A stretch of DNA of 64,000 nucleotides from Halodesulfurarchaeum sp. HSR-GB (GCF_031432215.1 NZ_JAVKGN010000001.1:1103421-1167420), one strand, 5' to 3'. Positions 17,279 to 27,121 are shown, counted from the first letter of the stretch. Notes: a model not told the origin generated them from the letters alone. Numbers and translations: made by a program.

Positions 17279-18949
17279 TTACTGGTCGTAGAGCCCTTTG
17301 ACCCGGTCGAGCGTGTCCACATCGCTCACGCCGAGGTCGTCCCGGAACCCGACGAACCGCGGGAAGCGAAGCGCATACCCCGAGTCGTACTCGGGGGAGG
17401 CCTGGATCTCCTCGAATTCGACCTCCAGGACGAGTTCCGGGTCGAGGACCACGTCCCGGCCCTCGGTCTCGACGATCAGTGGCTCCAGTCGCTCGGTGAC
17501 GGTGGCGAGTTCCTCGTCGGTAAAACCCGTCGAGAGCCGGCCGACCTCCTTGAATTCGCCGCTCGCGTCTCGACAGCCCAGGTAGAGCCGCCCGAGCTGG
17601 TTCGACCGCCGCCCCTCGCTGTAGGTCGCCCGGGTGACCACCAGATCGAGGGTCTCCAGTGTGGGCTTTACCTTCATCATATAGCCCACCCGGTTCCCGG
17701 GCTGGTAGGTCGCCGCCGGGTTCTTCACCATGATGCCCTCCTGGCCCGCCGCTAACGCGTCCTCGTAGAGGGCTTCGATGGCCGCCGGGTCCTCGCTCAT
17801 GCAGTTTCGGGCCCGTTCGATCTCCTGGGTGGACTCCGCGAGAACCGATTCGAGCCGGTCGAGCCGTTGCGTGAGCGGGGCCTCAAGTAGCGACTCCTCG
17901 ACGTACATCGCGTCGAAGAGCAGCAGGGTTACTGGGATCTCCGTTTTCGTGGCCTGCAGGTCGTACTTGCGCTTGATGCGCTTCGAGAGGGTCTGGAACG
18001 GAAGGGTCCCGCCCGTTTCGGGATCGTACCCCACGATCTCGCCCTCCAGAATTGCCTGTTCGGCGTCGACGTGCTCCTGGACGGCCGCGACCACGTCCGG
18101 GAACTGTGCCGTGACGTCGGCCAGCCGGCGGGTAAAGACCGTGACGTCCGCTCCGTCGACGTGGACCTGGGCTCGCATCCCGTCGTACTTGTACTCCGCG
18201 AGGACGGGCCCATCGGGGGCGACACGGTCCATTCCCGTGCGCACCGATTCGGCCTTCTCAGCGAGCATCACGGCGATCGGGCGGCCGACCTGGATTTCGA
18301 GTTCCCTCAGTCCTTCCACACCCGAATCGCGGGCGACCGCTGCCACCCGCCGAAAGTCGTTCGTGACCTGGTAGGCCCGCTCGACGGCCGCCACGTCGGC
18401 CTCGCTCCCCCCGAGGAAGGCCTGGGCGATCGCGTCCCTGATCGTCCCCGCCCCGACGCCGATACGGAGGTTTTCGAGGACGGTCCGGACGAGGTACTGG
18501 GCCGTCTCGGGCTCGGCGTCGGAGAGCAGGACGGCGATCGCATCGATTTTTCGCTCCTGGCTTCCCGCCCCATCGTAGGCCGCGATGTCTTCGAGGGTCT
18601 CCTGAACCCCCTCGACGGTCAGGGACTGGCCGAAGAGGGTCTGTTGCCGGTCGTTTTCGATCGCTCTCGCGGCCGCGCTCCCCAGGTCGCCGGTCTCGCG
18701 CCACCACTCCTCGATCTGTGCCTCGCTGTGGCCGGTCGCCTTCGCGATGGCCGTTCTGGTCAGACTCGAGGAGACGCCCAGATCCCGATCGTCCCAGGCC
18801 ACGAAGGGCCGGCCCTGGAGGAGGGTGACGAGCAACTCGACGGTCTCGGGTCGCGCTGTCAGCGTGTGTGCGATCAGCGCAGTCTGTTCCGTGTTCGCTT
18901 CGGTCGCTGAAAGCTCCGCGTACAACTCCACCAGGCGGCCGTACTCCAT
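17279..18949 (-). CDS. lig: ATP-dependent DNA ligase
   Basis: Seals nicks in replication and repair. The 556-residue protein has an N-terminal DNA-binding domain, motif I AEYKYDGMRAQVH, in which Lys is the adenylated residue, the adenylation domain with ILEGEIVGYD and GIMVKNP, and a C-terminal OB fold. The ATG at 18949 (MEYGRLVELYAEL) matches archaeal ligases; 32 upstream codons in frame look non-coding. The rmuC gene starts 85 nt away on the other strand, so the two share a short divergent promoter. Confidence 0.95.
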   Translation of the reverse strand: MEYGRLVELYAELSATEANTEQTALIAHTLTARPETVELLVTLLQGRPFVAWDDRDLGVSSSLTRTAIAKATGHSEAQIEEWWRETGDLGSAAARAIENDRQQTLFGQSLTVEGVQETLEDIAAYDGAGSQERKIDAIAVLLSDAEPETAQYLVRTVLENLRIGVGAGTIRDAIAQAFLGGSEADVAAVERAYQVTNDFRRVAAVARDSGVEGLRELEIQVGRPIAVMLAEKAESVRTGMDRVAPDGPVLAEYKYDGMRAQVHVDGADVTVFTRRLADVTAQFPDVVAAVQEHVDAEQAILEGEIVGYDPETGGTLPFQTLSKRIKRKYDLQATKTEIPVTLLLFDAMYVEESLLEAPLTQRLDRLESVLAESTQEIERARNCMSEDPAAIEALYEDALAAGQEGIMVKNPAATYQPGNRVGYMMKVKPTLETLDLVVTRATYSEGRRSNQLGRLYLGCRDASGEFKEVGRLSTGFTDEELATVTERLEPLIVETEGRDVVLDPELVLEVEFEEIQASPEYDSGYALRFPRFVGFRDDLGVSDVDTLDRVKGLYDQ

Positions 18950-19034
18950 TGGCCGGCCGTTGGGGGCCGTGGGGGATAAGCCTTCGAAAAGCCCGGCAGA
19001 CACTTTCTTTGTCGGGCCCGCCGAAGGCAAGCCA

Positions 19035-19955
19035 ATGGCTATCACCGACCTGCTTCTCGGGGCCGTGTTGCTCGGCTTGCTCTTCGTGATCGGACTCCTC
19101 TTTCAGGTCCGGCGGACCGTCGCCGAATCAGAATCAGGCGTCGAGACCGACCAGCTGACCGCCGCGCTCTCACAGAGTCTCTCCTCGATGGAATTCGGCG
19201 AAACTGTCTCGCGGATCGAGGACCGGGCGGGAAAGATCGAGTCCCTCCATGATGACTTCGACCGGCTGTTGCGGGCCCCTCGCGAACGCGGGGAGTTCGG
19301 CGAGGTCCAACTGGAGGTCATGCTCTCCGATCACCTCCACCCGGGGATGTACGGGATCAGAGAGCAGGTCGTCGGCTCGAAGACCCCAGACGCACACGTC
19401 GAAACGCCCGACGGAATCGTGGCGATCGATTCGAAGTTCCCGCTGGATCGTTACGAGCAGTTCCTCCAGGCAGAGGATCCCGAGCAAAAACGGGCGCACA
19501 AGCGGGCCTTCCGTGATGCCGTGGAATCTCAACTGGCGAAGATCGAACGCGATTACGTCGATCCCAGTGCGGGCACCACTGACTTTGCCTTTGCCTACAT
19601 TCCCTCGGAGAGTGTTTACTACCACCTGATCACCGAGGAGTACGACCTGCTGCGGGAGTACACCAAACGTGGCGTGCAGGTGGTCTCGCCGCTAACCCTG
19701 GGGCACAAACTCGAACTGCTCAAGACCGGGGCGCAGGCCCAGAAGCTCTCCGAGGAGGCCGAGGCGGTGCTCGATCACCTGGCTCAGCTGGGCGATCGTT
19801 TCGAGTCCGTCGAGGACGAGTGGAGCACTCATAAACGACACGTGGACAATGCGGCCAAGCGTGCGGACGACGTGGACCGGGCGCTGAGCCGGGTGCGTGA
19901 TGCCTTCGACCGGATCGATCGGCCGGATGGGACCCTCTCCGTGACCGAGGACTAG
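19035..19955 (+). CDS. rmuC: RmuC-family DNA recombination protein
   Basis: RmuC proteins are predicted nuclease-fold proteins linked to limiting DNA rearrangements. The 306-residue protein has a short N-terminal hydrophobic helix (about residues 5-22) and then a coiled-coil. The conserved RmuC core follows, with GEFGEVQLEVMLSDHL, IDSKFPLDRYEQF and FAYIPSESVYYHL. The start at 19035 begins MAITDLLLGAVLLG. It is divergent from the DNA ligase, a repair-themed neighbourhood. Its last base region overlaps the stop of the convergent membrane gene. Confidence 0.9.
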   Translation: MAITDLLLGAVLLGLLFVIGLLFQVRRTVAESESGVETDQLTAALSQSLSSMEFGETVSRIEDRAGKIESLHDDFDRLLRAPRERGEFGEVQLEVMLSDHLHPGMYGIREQVVGSKTPDAHVETPDGIVAIDSKFPLDRYEQFLQAEDPEQKRAHKRAFRDAVESQLAKIERDYVDPSAGTTDFAFAYIPSESVYYHLITEEYDLLREYTKRGVQVVSPLTLGHKLELLKTGAQAQKLSEEAEAVLDHLAQLGDRFESVEDEWSTHKRHVDNAAKRADDVDRALSRVRDAFDRIDRPDGTLSVTED

Positions 19956-20377
19956 CCCGTGAACTCTCGCCAGTGGGTGATCGTCCAGTAGGCCAGGCCG
20001 CTCCCGATCAGCCCCGCCGCGAGGAGATACAGGATGAAATCCGGTTGGAAGACCGCTCCCGGGTTGGAGACGGCATACGCTAGGCCCTCGCCGGTCAGCG
20101 TGACCACGACGAACACGGTTACGGTCACCCCGATCGTCGCCATGAGCACCTGGCTCCCCTCGATCCGGGGCCGTTCCAGGACGAACAGGGCACTCACGAA
20201 GCCGATGGCCATCAGGACCACGTAGTACGGAAATCGGGCGCTAAATCCCTCGACGCCGCCCATCGTGAGCGAGAGCGCACCCAGAAACGAAGCGGTGAGG
20301 ACGAGTGTCGAGCCGAGGATCGGCCCGAGCACCCGCAGGAGGGGCTGTCGGGAGAGCCAGTCTGGACCCCGTTGCAT
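19952..20377 (-). CDS. Small haloarchaeal membrane protein, four predicted helices
   Basis: The 141-residue product is almost entirely hydrophobic, with helices at about 15-38, 48-67, 76-97 and 112-132 and short polar loops. I do not recognise a functional family. The ATG at 20377 (MQRGPDWLSRQ) was chosen because upstream in-frame sequence overlaps the divergent HerA-like gene and looks like its shadow. It converges with rmuC and diverges from the HerA-like ATPase. Confidence 0.7.
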   Translation of the reverse strand: MQRGPDWLSRQPLLRVLGPILGSTLVLTASFLGALSLTMGGVEGFSARFPYYVVLMAIGFVSALFVLERPRIEGSQVLMATIGVTVTVFVVVTLTGEGLAYAVSNPGAVFQPDFILYLLAAGLIGSGLAYWTITHWREFTG

Positions 20378-20471
20378 GCTCGAAGTCTCTTTGCGCCCCG
20401 GGAAAAGTGTACTGACACCGATCGCCGCCCCGCGGCAACTATTTACCCACGGGAATCGAACGCCCGAGCGA

Positions 20472-21896
20472 ATGGCTCGCGAGACGGAGCGGATCGTTGT
20501 CTCCGATGATGGGTTGTCCCTGCCGGTCATCGAGGTGCTGACGGGACGGGGCGCCATCTTCGGGAAGAGTGGCTCCGGGAAGAGTAACACCGCGAGTGTC
20601 GTCGTCGAGGAACTCCTCGAACGCGGGTTTCCCGTCCTCATCATCGACATCGAGGGGGAGTACGCGACCCTCAAGGATCGCTACGATGTCGTGCACGTCG
20701 GCGACGGCGACCAGTACGATTATGGCCTGTTCGAGACCGACCCCGGGAAGATCGTCGACTTCTGTCTCGATCAGCACCGACCGGTCGTCATCGACATCTC
20801 CGAAATTCTGGAGATCGAACGGGCCGAGGTGACGATCCGGGACACCCTCCAGTTGCTCTTCTCCCGCGAGAAACACGAGAACAAGCCCTTCCTCGTCCTG
20901 GTGGAGGAGGTCCACGAGTTCCTCCCCCAGCAGGGTGGGCTCGATGACCTGGGGGAGATGCTCATCCGGATCGCAAAGCGGGGTCGAAAGCGTGGGCTCG
21001 GCCTCCTGGGGATGTCCCAGCGACCCGCTTCGGTCGACAAGAACTTCATCACCCAGTGTGACTGGCTGGTCTTCCATCGCCTGACCTGGGAGAACGACAC
21101 CCGGGTGGTGAAATCGATCCTCGGGAGTGATTATGCCGAGGACGTCAAGGAACTGCGCACGGGGTCGGCCTTCCTCATGGCCGACTGGGAGGACGCCGTC
21201 AGGCAGGTCACGTTCCGGCGCAAGCGAACGGACGATGCGGGAGATACGCCCTCGCTGTCGCCATCCCAACGCCGTGACCTGACTTCCCCCACGGACGAAT
21301 CACCAACATCGGACCCCGAATCGGCGGCCGATGCGGCTCCCGAGTCCGAATCGGATGCTGAGACGGCCGCCACTGAGCCGGATGAAGCGTCCGCGGCGGA
21401 GTCGACCACCGATTCGGAGGCGGCCGTTACGCCCCTCGAAGCCGACCCGCCGACGGTCCTCGTGGACCGCACCGAGGAGGCAGAGCCAGAGCCAGTCGAG
21501 CGATCGCCGGAACCTGTCGACCGCTCTGACCCGGAGCCCCGGTCGTCGAGTCCGCCGGACTCGACGGCCGTCCCGGAACCGCTGGCCGAACCGGCCCGTC
21601 GGGGGGAGTCGCAGGTCAATTCGAGGGACGCGGACCCCGGGGTCGCCGAGACTCTCTGGGAACTCGGCCATCTGGTCACCTACGTGCTGCTTCGAGCGCT
21701 CAGCGGACTCCGCTACGGGGTTCGACTCGCGTATGCGCGAGTGACTGGTCAGTCGAAGCCGGTCGATCGACTCGCCCCGCTCTCGATCGGGGGCAATCCG
21801 GACCGGTCGGCGTCGACACGGTTCGCGATTCGCGTGCTGATCGTTCTGCTCGCCGTGATCGGGGGGCTGGTCGTCTTTGCCGTCGCTGGCCTCTGA
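20472..21896 (+). CDS. HerA/DUF87-type ATPase with acidic linker and C-terminal membrane helix
   Basis: Predicted FtsK/HerA-class ATPase of 474 residues. Walker A is GKSGSGKS at 31-38 and Walker B lies in FLVLVEEVHEF; GLGLLGMSQRP matches the sensor segment. After about residue 255 comes a roughly 130-residue linker rich in Glu, Asp, Ser and Pro. The chain ends with a hydrophobic segment (VLIVLLAVIGGLVVFAVAGL). The ATPase core could drive DNA or protein remodelling, while the tail would fix it to the membrane. The start at 20472 was chosen because upstream codons overlap the neighbouring promoter. Confidence 0.85.
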   Translation: MARETERIVVSDDGLSLPVIEVLTGRGAIFGKSGSGKSNTASVVVEELLERGFPVLIIDIEGEYATLKDRYDVVHVGDGDQYDYGLFETDPGKIVDFCLDQHRPVVIDISEILEIERAEVTIRDTLQLLFSREKHENKPFLVLVEEVHEFLPQQGGLDDLGEMLIRIAKRGRKRGLGLLGMSQRPASVDKNFITQCDWLVFHRLTWENDTRVVKSILGSDYAEDVKELRTGSAFLMADWEDAVRQVTFRRKRTDDAGDTPSLSPSQRRDLTSPTDESPTSDPESAADAAPESESDAETAATEPDEASAAESTTDSEAAVTPLEADPPTVLVDRTEEAEPEPVERSPEPVDRSDPEPRSSSPPDSTAVPEPLAEPARRGESQVNSRDADPGVAETLWELGHLVTYVLLRALSGLRYGVRLAYARVTGQSKPVDRLAPLSIGGNPDRSASTRFAIRVLIVLLAVIGGLVVFAVAGL

Positions 21897-21939
21897 TCGG
21901 GATCAACCTTACCTTCTCGCGGTCGAATAGCCGGTATCC

Positions 21940-22131
21940 GTGCCAGGTCGCCCACAGCAGGTCTTCGTCTCGCAGGCCGAGGGGACTGACCTGCGGGTCT
22001 ATCACACCTCCACGGCGTGTCCGGTATTGCCCGGTGCCTATCAGGTGTTAGTTCGTTCGCTGGCCGAGGAGCGTGGGCTCCGGGAGTGTCACCGCTGTCG
22101 GGAGCGTCGCTACGACGTTCTGGAGCTGTAG
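21940..22131 (+). CDS. Small Cys-containing haloarchaeal protein
   Basis: The 63-residue product starts with GTG at 21940. It contains VYHTSTACPVLPG and, near the end, ECHRCRERRYD. The spacing of HT..C and ECHRC resembles small haloarchaeal proteins thought to bind a metal ion, but a function cannot be named. Codon use matches the surrounding coding DNA. CTTACC about 30 nt upstream could serve a leaderless transcript. Confidence 0.6.
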   Translation: MPGRPQQVFVSQAEGTDLRVYHTSTACPVLPGAYQVLVRSLAEERGLRECHRCRERRYDVLEL

Positions 22132-22226
22132 GGTTCGTCCCGTCCGTCACAAGGGTGGTTCCGTTTCGACCCCCATTTGATATCGTCAATAAGGGTTTAT
22201 CAGCGTCGCTGCGGCCGCCGATTGAC

Positions 22227-23123
22227 CTAGTCGAGCCTGTCGAAAGCGCCGTCTTCGATGGCTATCGCGACGGAATCGGTGTCGACCTCCCCGATTTGTC
22301 CGGGATACTTGCGCTCGAAGTAACTGGTGATGTTCTCGATGTCTCGGCGGAGGAACTCCCTGGCGTTGTCGTGATCGACGGGCACGGCCTGTGGCCAGTC
22401 GAACAGCGTGATGCCCTCCGAAGCGACGAAGACGTTGTATTCGCTGATGTCCGCGTGCACGAACCCGGCCTGATAGGCTGTCTGAAGCTCCCGCAGGATC
22501 AGCTCCAGGACGCCACGAACCTGCCCGTCGGGAAGTCTTGATTTGGCCAGCTCCACCCCGGGGACTTTCTCCATGACGATGGCGTGGCGGTTCTGGTCGA
22601 TCGGCTGGGGGACCGACACCGCTGGATACAGCGTCTCCAGGGCTTCGTACTCCCGTTCGGCGGCTTTGCGGGCGGTATAGAGCCAGGAGACGTGCTCCCG
22701 ATCCGCGGTGTAGTCCCGCTCTCGCCGCACGGCCCGGAAGTTCGCGAACCCCTCGCGGTGGAACTTCAGCGCGAGGGGTTTGTAGGACTCGACCTCGTAG
22801 ACGTCCGATTCCTTGCCGACGCCGAGTGGCGCTCCGAACCCCTCGATCGTTCCCCGTTCGGCGAAGGTGTGCAGCGCGAGTGCGTCATACCCCTGTTGAG
22901 TCAGCTTGATACCCTCATACTGGATGGTCTTGCGCTCGATGAGCTCCAGATCGAGCATTCGATTCAGGTGGAAATCGACGTTTTCGGCGGTTAGCCCCGA
23001 AAAATCGGGTAGTTTCTCGCGATTGACCCACTCGGAGAACCGCATCCCCTGCTCGACGCCCGAGAGGAGATGGAAATCCTCGGGTTCGAGGTCGGCCATC
23101 GCGTCGGCGACAGTTCCGGCCAT
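22227..23123 (-). CDS. rio2: RIO2 family serine/threonine protein kinase
   Basis: Atypical kinase acting in small ribosomal subunit maturation. The 298-residue protein has the Rio2 winged-helix N-terminus (about 1-90, LEPEDFHLLSGVEQGM). The nucleotide loop is GVGKESDVYE, with the ATP-binding Lys in ALKFHR. The catalytic loop is HADISEYNVF and the metal-binding Asp is in LFDWPQAV. Length is normal for archaeal Rio2. It is divergent from nfo across a 177-nt AT-rich intergenic region. Confidence 0.95.
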   Translation of the reverse strand: MAGTVADAMADLEPEDFHLLSGVEQGMRFSEWVNREKLPDFSGLTAENVDFHLNRMLDLELIERKTIQYEGIKLTQQGYDALALHTFAERGTIEGFGAPLGVGKESDVYEVESYKPLALKFHREGFANFRAVRRERDYTADREHVSWLYTARKAAEREYEALETLYPAVSVPQPIDQNRHAIVMEKVPGVELAKSRLPDGQVRGVLELILRELQTAYQAGFVHADISEYNVFVASEGITLFDWPQAVPVDHDNAREFLRRDIENITSYFERKYPGQIGEVDTDSVAIAIEDGAFDRLD

Positions 23124-23300
23124 GGCCGGTCTAGCCTGGCGGTACCTATAAGAGTCCGGTCCGCTTCCGAGTCGCGGATAAATCGGATACCGCTATACAA
23201 AATTTTAAACTCTTTTTGACCGATGTGATTCGACAAAAAGACGGGGCAGAACCGTCCCGTTTCGGGAAAGGGACTTACTATCGGCCCCTCAACGCCGTGT

Positions 23301-24131
23301 ATGCGAATCGGAGCACACGTCTCTATCGCCGGTGGGGTCGACAACGCCGTCGAGCGGCAGCTCGCGGTCGGCGGGAACTGCGGTCAGATCTTCACGCACT
23401 CTCCCCAGGTCTGGCAGCACCCGGACATCGATCCCGAGGAGGCCACGGACTTTGTCGAGGGCACAGCAGCCAACCTCGATGGGCCGTGGGTCATTCACGC
23501 CTCGTATCTCGTCAATCTCGCGACCCCAAAGGACGACCTGCGGCGAAAATCGATCGACTCGATGCAGGCGGAGGTCGATGCCGCCGCCACACTCGACATT
23601 CCCTACGTCAACGTCCATCTCGGCGCGCATACGGGGGCGGGGGTCGAGGGCGGCATCGAGAACGCGGCCGCCGCCCTGGACGAACTCGACATCCCGGAGG
23701 GCGTGACTGTCCTGGTCGAATCCGATGCGGGCAGCGGGACGAAACTCGGTGGCGACTTCGAACACCTGGCTGGGGTCCTGGAGCAATCCTCCCAGGACCT
23801 GGCGGTCTGTCTCGACACGGCCCATGCCTTTGCGGCCGGGTATGACCTCTCTTCGCCCGCGGCAGTCCAGGAGACCGTCGCGGCGTTCGATGACGTGATC
23901 GGGCTGGACTCCCTCGCCTGCATTCACCTGAACGATTCGAAACACGCGGTGGGGACGAACAAGGACGAACACGCCCATCTCGGCGAGGGTGAGATCGGCG
24001 AGGAGGGCATTCGCTCGATCCTGAACCACGAGGCCCTTCGGGACCTCCCCTTCGTCCTCGAGACGCCCACGGAGGACGGTCGGAGCTTCGAGTGGAACAT
24101 CGACCGGGCCAGGGAGCTCCGAGAGGCTTAA
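23301..24131 (+). CDS. nfo: Endonuclease IV (AP endonuclease)
   Basis: Zinc-dependent base-excision-repair enzyme that cuts 5' of abasic sites. The 276-residue TIM-barrel begins [13 protein letters not shown]. Metal-ligand regions include [33 protein letters not shown] and [28 protein letters not shown] segments. The length is typical. The upstream region contains an AT-rich element (about 23196-23215, aaaattttaaac) that could serve either this gene or rio2. Confidence 0.96.
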   Translation: MRIGAHVSIAGGVDNAVERQLAVGGNCGQIFTHSPQVWQHPDIDPEEATDFVEGTAANLDGPWVIHASYLVNLATPKDDLRRKSIDSMQAEVDAAATLDIPYVNVHLGAHTGAGVEGGIENAAAALDELDIPEGVTVLVESDAGSGTKLGGDFEHLAGVLEQSSQDLAVCLDTAHAFAAGYDLSSPAAVQETVAAFDDVIGLDSLACIHLNDSKHAVGTNKDEHAHLGEGEIGEEGIRSILNHEALRDLPFVLETPTEDGRSFEWNIDRARELREA

Positions 24132-24155
24132 CCAACTTCCTCACCCACTCTCGCT

Positions 24156-24950
24156 GTGCGCCGTTTCACGGAAGCTTATCTACGCGATACCCGCCACGGG
24201 CTCTGGGAGGACCGGGAGGCGCTGGTCCCCCTGTTCCGTGGCACTCCTGAACTGATCCTCGACGTGGGGGCCGGGACGGGCGAGTTCACGCGAGTCTTGC
24301 GCGAGAAAGGGGGTGCGTCGGTCGTCTCCCTCGACGCCGACGCCTCCTTGCTCCGTGCCGGGGCAGTCGAGACACCGATCCAGGGGGATGCAACGCGACT
24401 TCCGATCCCCGACCGCACCTTTGACCTGGCGGCCTGCCAGGCGCTGCTCGTTAATCTTCCAGATCCCGATCGCGCGATTCGGGAACTGATGCGGGTCTCT
24501 GCGGACCGCGTCGCCGCCGTCGAACCCGACAACAGCGCGGTGACCGTCGAATCGACCGTCGAAAGCGAGGCTACCCTGTCCCGCCGGGCCCGATCTCACT
24601 ACCTCGACGGTCTGGAGACGGACGCCAGTCTGGGGGCCGATCTGGGGGCGCGATTCGAACAGGCCGGACTCCGAGACATCGAGGTAACCAAGCACGTCCA
24701 CGAGCGACGGATCGAACCGCCCTACTCGGAGACGGCCATGGAGTCGGCTCGGCGGAAGGTGACTGCCACCCGGCTCGACGATCACCGCGAGACGATGCTC
24801 GACGGCGATCTGGGCCCGGCCGGCTTTGACCGCTTGCGGGACGACTGGCAGGCGATGGGCCGGGCGGTCGCCGAACAAGTACAGGCGGGGACCTACCGTC
24901 GGGTCGAGCACATTCCGTTTTACGTCGCGGTCGGGCAGATCGAACCCTGA
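24156..24950 (+). CDS. Class I SAM-dependent methyltransferase
   Basis: The 264-residue protein has the Rossmann SAM-binding motif ILDVGAGTGEFTRVL (about residues 34-48), the acidic loop VSLDADASLLRAG, and LPIPDRTFDLAACQALLVNLP as motif post-I/II. The substrate cannot be told from sequence. The start is GTG at 24156, 24 nt after the nfo stop, so it may be co-transcribed with nfo. The C-terminal half is less conserved and probably holds substrate specificity. Confidence 0.82.
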   Translation: MRRFTEAYLRDTRHGLWEDREALVPLFRGTPELILDVGAGTGEFTRVLREKGGASVVSLDADASLLRAGAVETPIQGDATRLPIPDRTFDLAACQALLVNLPDPDRAIRELMRVSADRVAAVEPDNSAVTVESTVESEATLSRRARSHYLDGLETDASLGADLGARFEQAGLRDIEVTKHVHERRIEPPYSETAMESARRKVTATRLDDHRETMLDGDLGPAGFDRLRDDWQAMGRAVAEQVQAGTYRRVEHIPFYVAVGQIEP

Positions 24951-24991
24951 GACACTGAGCGTTTATGGCGCCCTGGTGCCTACCGCCGGGC

Positions 24992-26086
24992 ATGGATCCC
25001 CGCATTCGGGAGCACGCACGCATCATCGTCGACCACTCCACGGAGATCGAACCCGGTGACAACGTTCTCGTCACGGCCCCACCCGTCGCCGAGGACCTGG
25101 CGGTCGCCGTCTACGAGGAACTCGGGAAGCGGGGAGCCCACCCGATGCGAACGGGCGGCGGTTCGAGAGCCAGCCGCGCCTACCTTCGCGCAGCGGACCC
25201 CGAGGACTTCGAGTTGCCCGAACACCTGCTCGCCGCGGTTGAGGAAGCCGACGCCGCGATCCGCGTTCGGGCCGACCGGAACACGAACGAGCAGGGGGAC
25301 GTGGCTCCCGAGACGAACACCGCCTACCAGAAGGTCCGCCAGCCGATCTCGGACGCGCTGATGGACACGCGCTGGGTGCTGACACAGCACCCGGCCCCCG
25401 GAAACGCACAGGACGCCGAGATGAGCACGGAGGCCTACGCGGACTTCGTGTACGAGGCGGTCAACAAGGACTGGGAGGCCCAGCGCGAGCATCAGGCCCA
25501 GATGGTCGAGATCCTGGAGGCCGGGACCGAGGTCCACCTCAAGAGCGGGACCGAGACCGACCTCACGATGCGAATCGACGGCATGCTGACCCGGAACGAC
25601 GACGCCGAACACAACCTGCCCGGCGGCGAGGTTTTCACCGCGCCGGTGCCAGATTCGGTGGAGGGCACGGTGCTCTTTGACATGCCGCTCATGGCCCAGG
25701 GTCGGGAGATTACCGACGTGTACCTGGAGTTCGAAGGGGGCCGTGTCGTCGAGCACTCGGCGGCGAAAAACGAGGACGTGCTCTCGGCGGTCCTGGAAAC
25801 CGACGACGGGGCCCGCCGGATCGGCGAACTCGGGATCGGCATGAACCGCTCGATCGATCAGTTCACCTACAACATGCTCTTCGACGAGAAGATGGGCGAC
25901 ACCGTCCATTTGGCGCTGGGTCGGGCCTACGAGGACACCGTCGGCGAGGACCGGGAGCGCAACGACTCGGCCATCCACATGGACATGATCGTCGACATGA
26001 GCGAGGACTCGTTGATCGAGGTCGACGGCGAACTCGTCCAGCGAAACGGGACCTTCGTCTTCGAGGACGGCTTCGAAGCGAACTGA
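24992..26086 (+). CDS. M29-family aminopeptidase
   Basis: Metal-dependent aminopeptidase of the thermophilic M29 family, 364 residues. The family core includes EIEPGDNVLV, GGEVFTAPVPDSVEGTV, the metal-ligand Glu in the EVFTAP segment, and GELGIGMNRSIDQF with downstream His/Asp (IHMDM). The ATG at 24992 (MDPRIREHARI) matches the family N-terminus; a start 27 nt earlier is open but would add unrelated residues. It probably acts in the cytoplasm on peptides such as proteasome products. Confidence 0.92.
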   Translation: MDPRIREHARIIVDHSTEIEPGDNVLVTAPPVAEDLAVAVYEELGKRGAHPMRTGGGSRASRAYLRAADPEDFELPEHLLAAVEEADAAIRVRADRNTNEQGDVAPETNTAYQKVRQPISDALMDTRWVLTQHPAPGNAQDAEMSTEAYADFVYEAVNKDWEAQREHQAQMVEILEAGTEVHLKSGTETDLTMRIDGMLTRNDDAEHNLPGGEVFTAPVPDSVEGTVLFDMPLMAQGREITDVYLEFEGGRVVEHSAAKNEDVLSAVLETDDGARRIGELGIGMNRSIDQFTYNMLFDEKMGDTVHLALGRAYEDTVGEDRERNDSAIHMDMIVDMSEDSLIEVDGELVQRNGTFVFEDGFEAN

Positions 26087-26132
26087 ACTGGGGTCGAAAC
26101 GGTGAAACCGGCGAGTCGGCAACCCTCACCCG

Positions 26133-27092
26133 ATGGAATGTGATCGGTGTGGTCGGGCGGCCGTTATTCACGTTGCGTACTCCGGGGCCCACCTCTGTGG
26201 GACGCATCTCCGCCAGTCGGTCGACCGGCGCGTGCGCCGGCGAATTCGGTCCGATGGACTGCTGCCTGACAGTGCAACCCCCGAGGATCCCGTCACCTGG
26301 CTGATCGGCCTCTCGGGCGGCAAGGACAGTGCCGTTCTCACCGATATTCTGGCCGAGACCTTCGGAGACGACCCCCGGGTCGAACTGATCGCCCTCTCGA
26401 TTCACGAGGGCATCGCGGGCTACCGCGACGAGAGCCTCTCGGCCGCCGAATCGCTCGTCGAAGACCGCCCGGTGACCTACGTGAGTACCTCCTACGAGCG
26501 GGAGTTCGACCTCCGGATGGACGCGGTCGCCGACGCCGATCCCTGGGACATGGCCCCGTGTGCGTACTGTGGGGTCTTTCGCCGCGACATCCTCTCGGCG
26601 GTCGCAACCGAGTACGAGGCCGACCTGCTCCTGACGGGGCATAACCTGGACGACGAGGCCGAGACGGCCCTGATGAACATCTTCGAGGGCGACGTCGCCC
26701 AGATGGCCCAGCACTACGACGCGAGCCTGGCGCCCCTCGACGCCCGCGAGGCCGACAGTCCCTTCGTCCCCCGGGCGAAACCCCTTCGGGACGTTCCGGA
26801 GTCCGAGATCGCGCTGTACGCCCGCCTGAGCGATATCCCGGCCCACATCGCCGAGTGCCCACACAGCAGTGAATCCTTCCGCGGGACCGTCCAGGATCTC
26901 CTGCTCGAACTCGAAGCCGACCACCCGGGGACCCGGCATTCGATCATGTCGGGATACGAGGAGCTGGCCAAGCTCGCGGCCACACAGAAGCGTCGCGGGG
27001 AGCATGGGCCCGCCGGTGTCTGTGAGGAATGTGGCGCGCCGACTGATGGCGACCGCTGTCGAGCGTGTGAGTTACAGGCCGCATTAGAATAG
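26133..27092 (+). CDS. ncsA: tRNA 2-thiolation protein NcsA (TtuA/Ncs6 family)
   Basis: ATP-dependent tRNA-thiolating enzyme for U34 of Lys/Glu/Gln tRNAs. The 319-residue product has an N-terminal zinc motif CDRCGRAAV, the PP-loop LSGGKDSAVL (about residues 54-63), the catalytic Cys region PCAYCGVFRRDIL, LLTGHNLDDEAETALMN, and a C-terminal zinc finger (CEECGAP and CRAC). It sits beside ftsZ2 and cdrS, the same neighbourhood as in other haloarchaea. It converges on ftsZ2. Confidence 0.93.
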   Translation: MECDRCGRAAVIHVAYSGAHLCGTHLRQSVDRRVRRRIRSDGLLPDSATPEDPVTWLIGLSGGKDSAVLTDILAETFGDDPRVELIALSIHEGIAGYRDESLSAAESLVEDRPVTYVSTSYEREFDLRMDAVADADPWDMAPCAYCGVFRRDILSAVATEYEADLLLTGHNLDDEAETALMNIFEGDVAQMAQHYDASLAPLDAREADSPFVPRAKPLRDVPESEIALYARLSDIPAHIAECPHSSESFRGTVQDLLLELEADHPGTRHSIMSGYEELAKLAATQKRRGEHGPAGVCEECGAPTDGDRCRACELQAALE

Positions 27093-27121
27093 TCGGCCGA
27101 GACCGGCCGCACCGGCCACGA

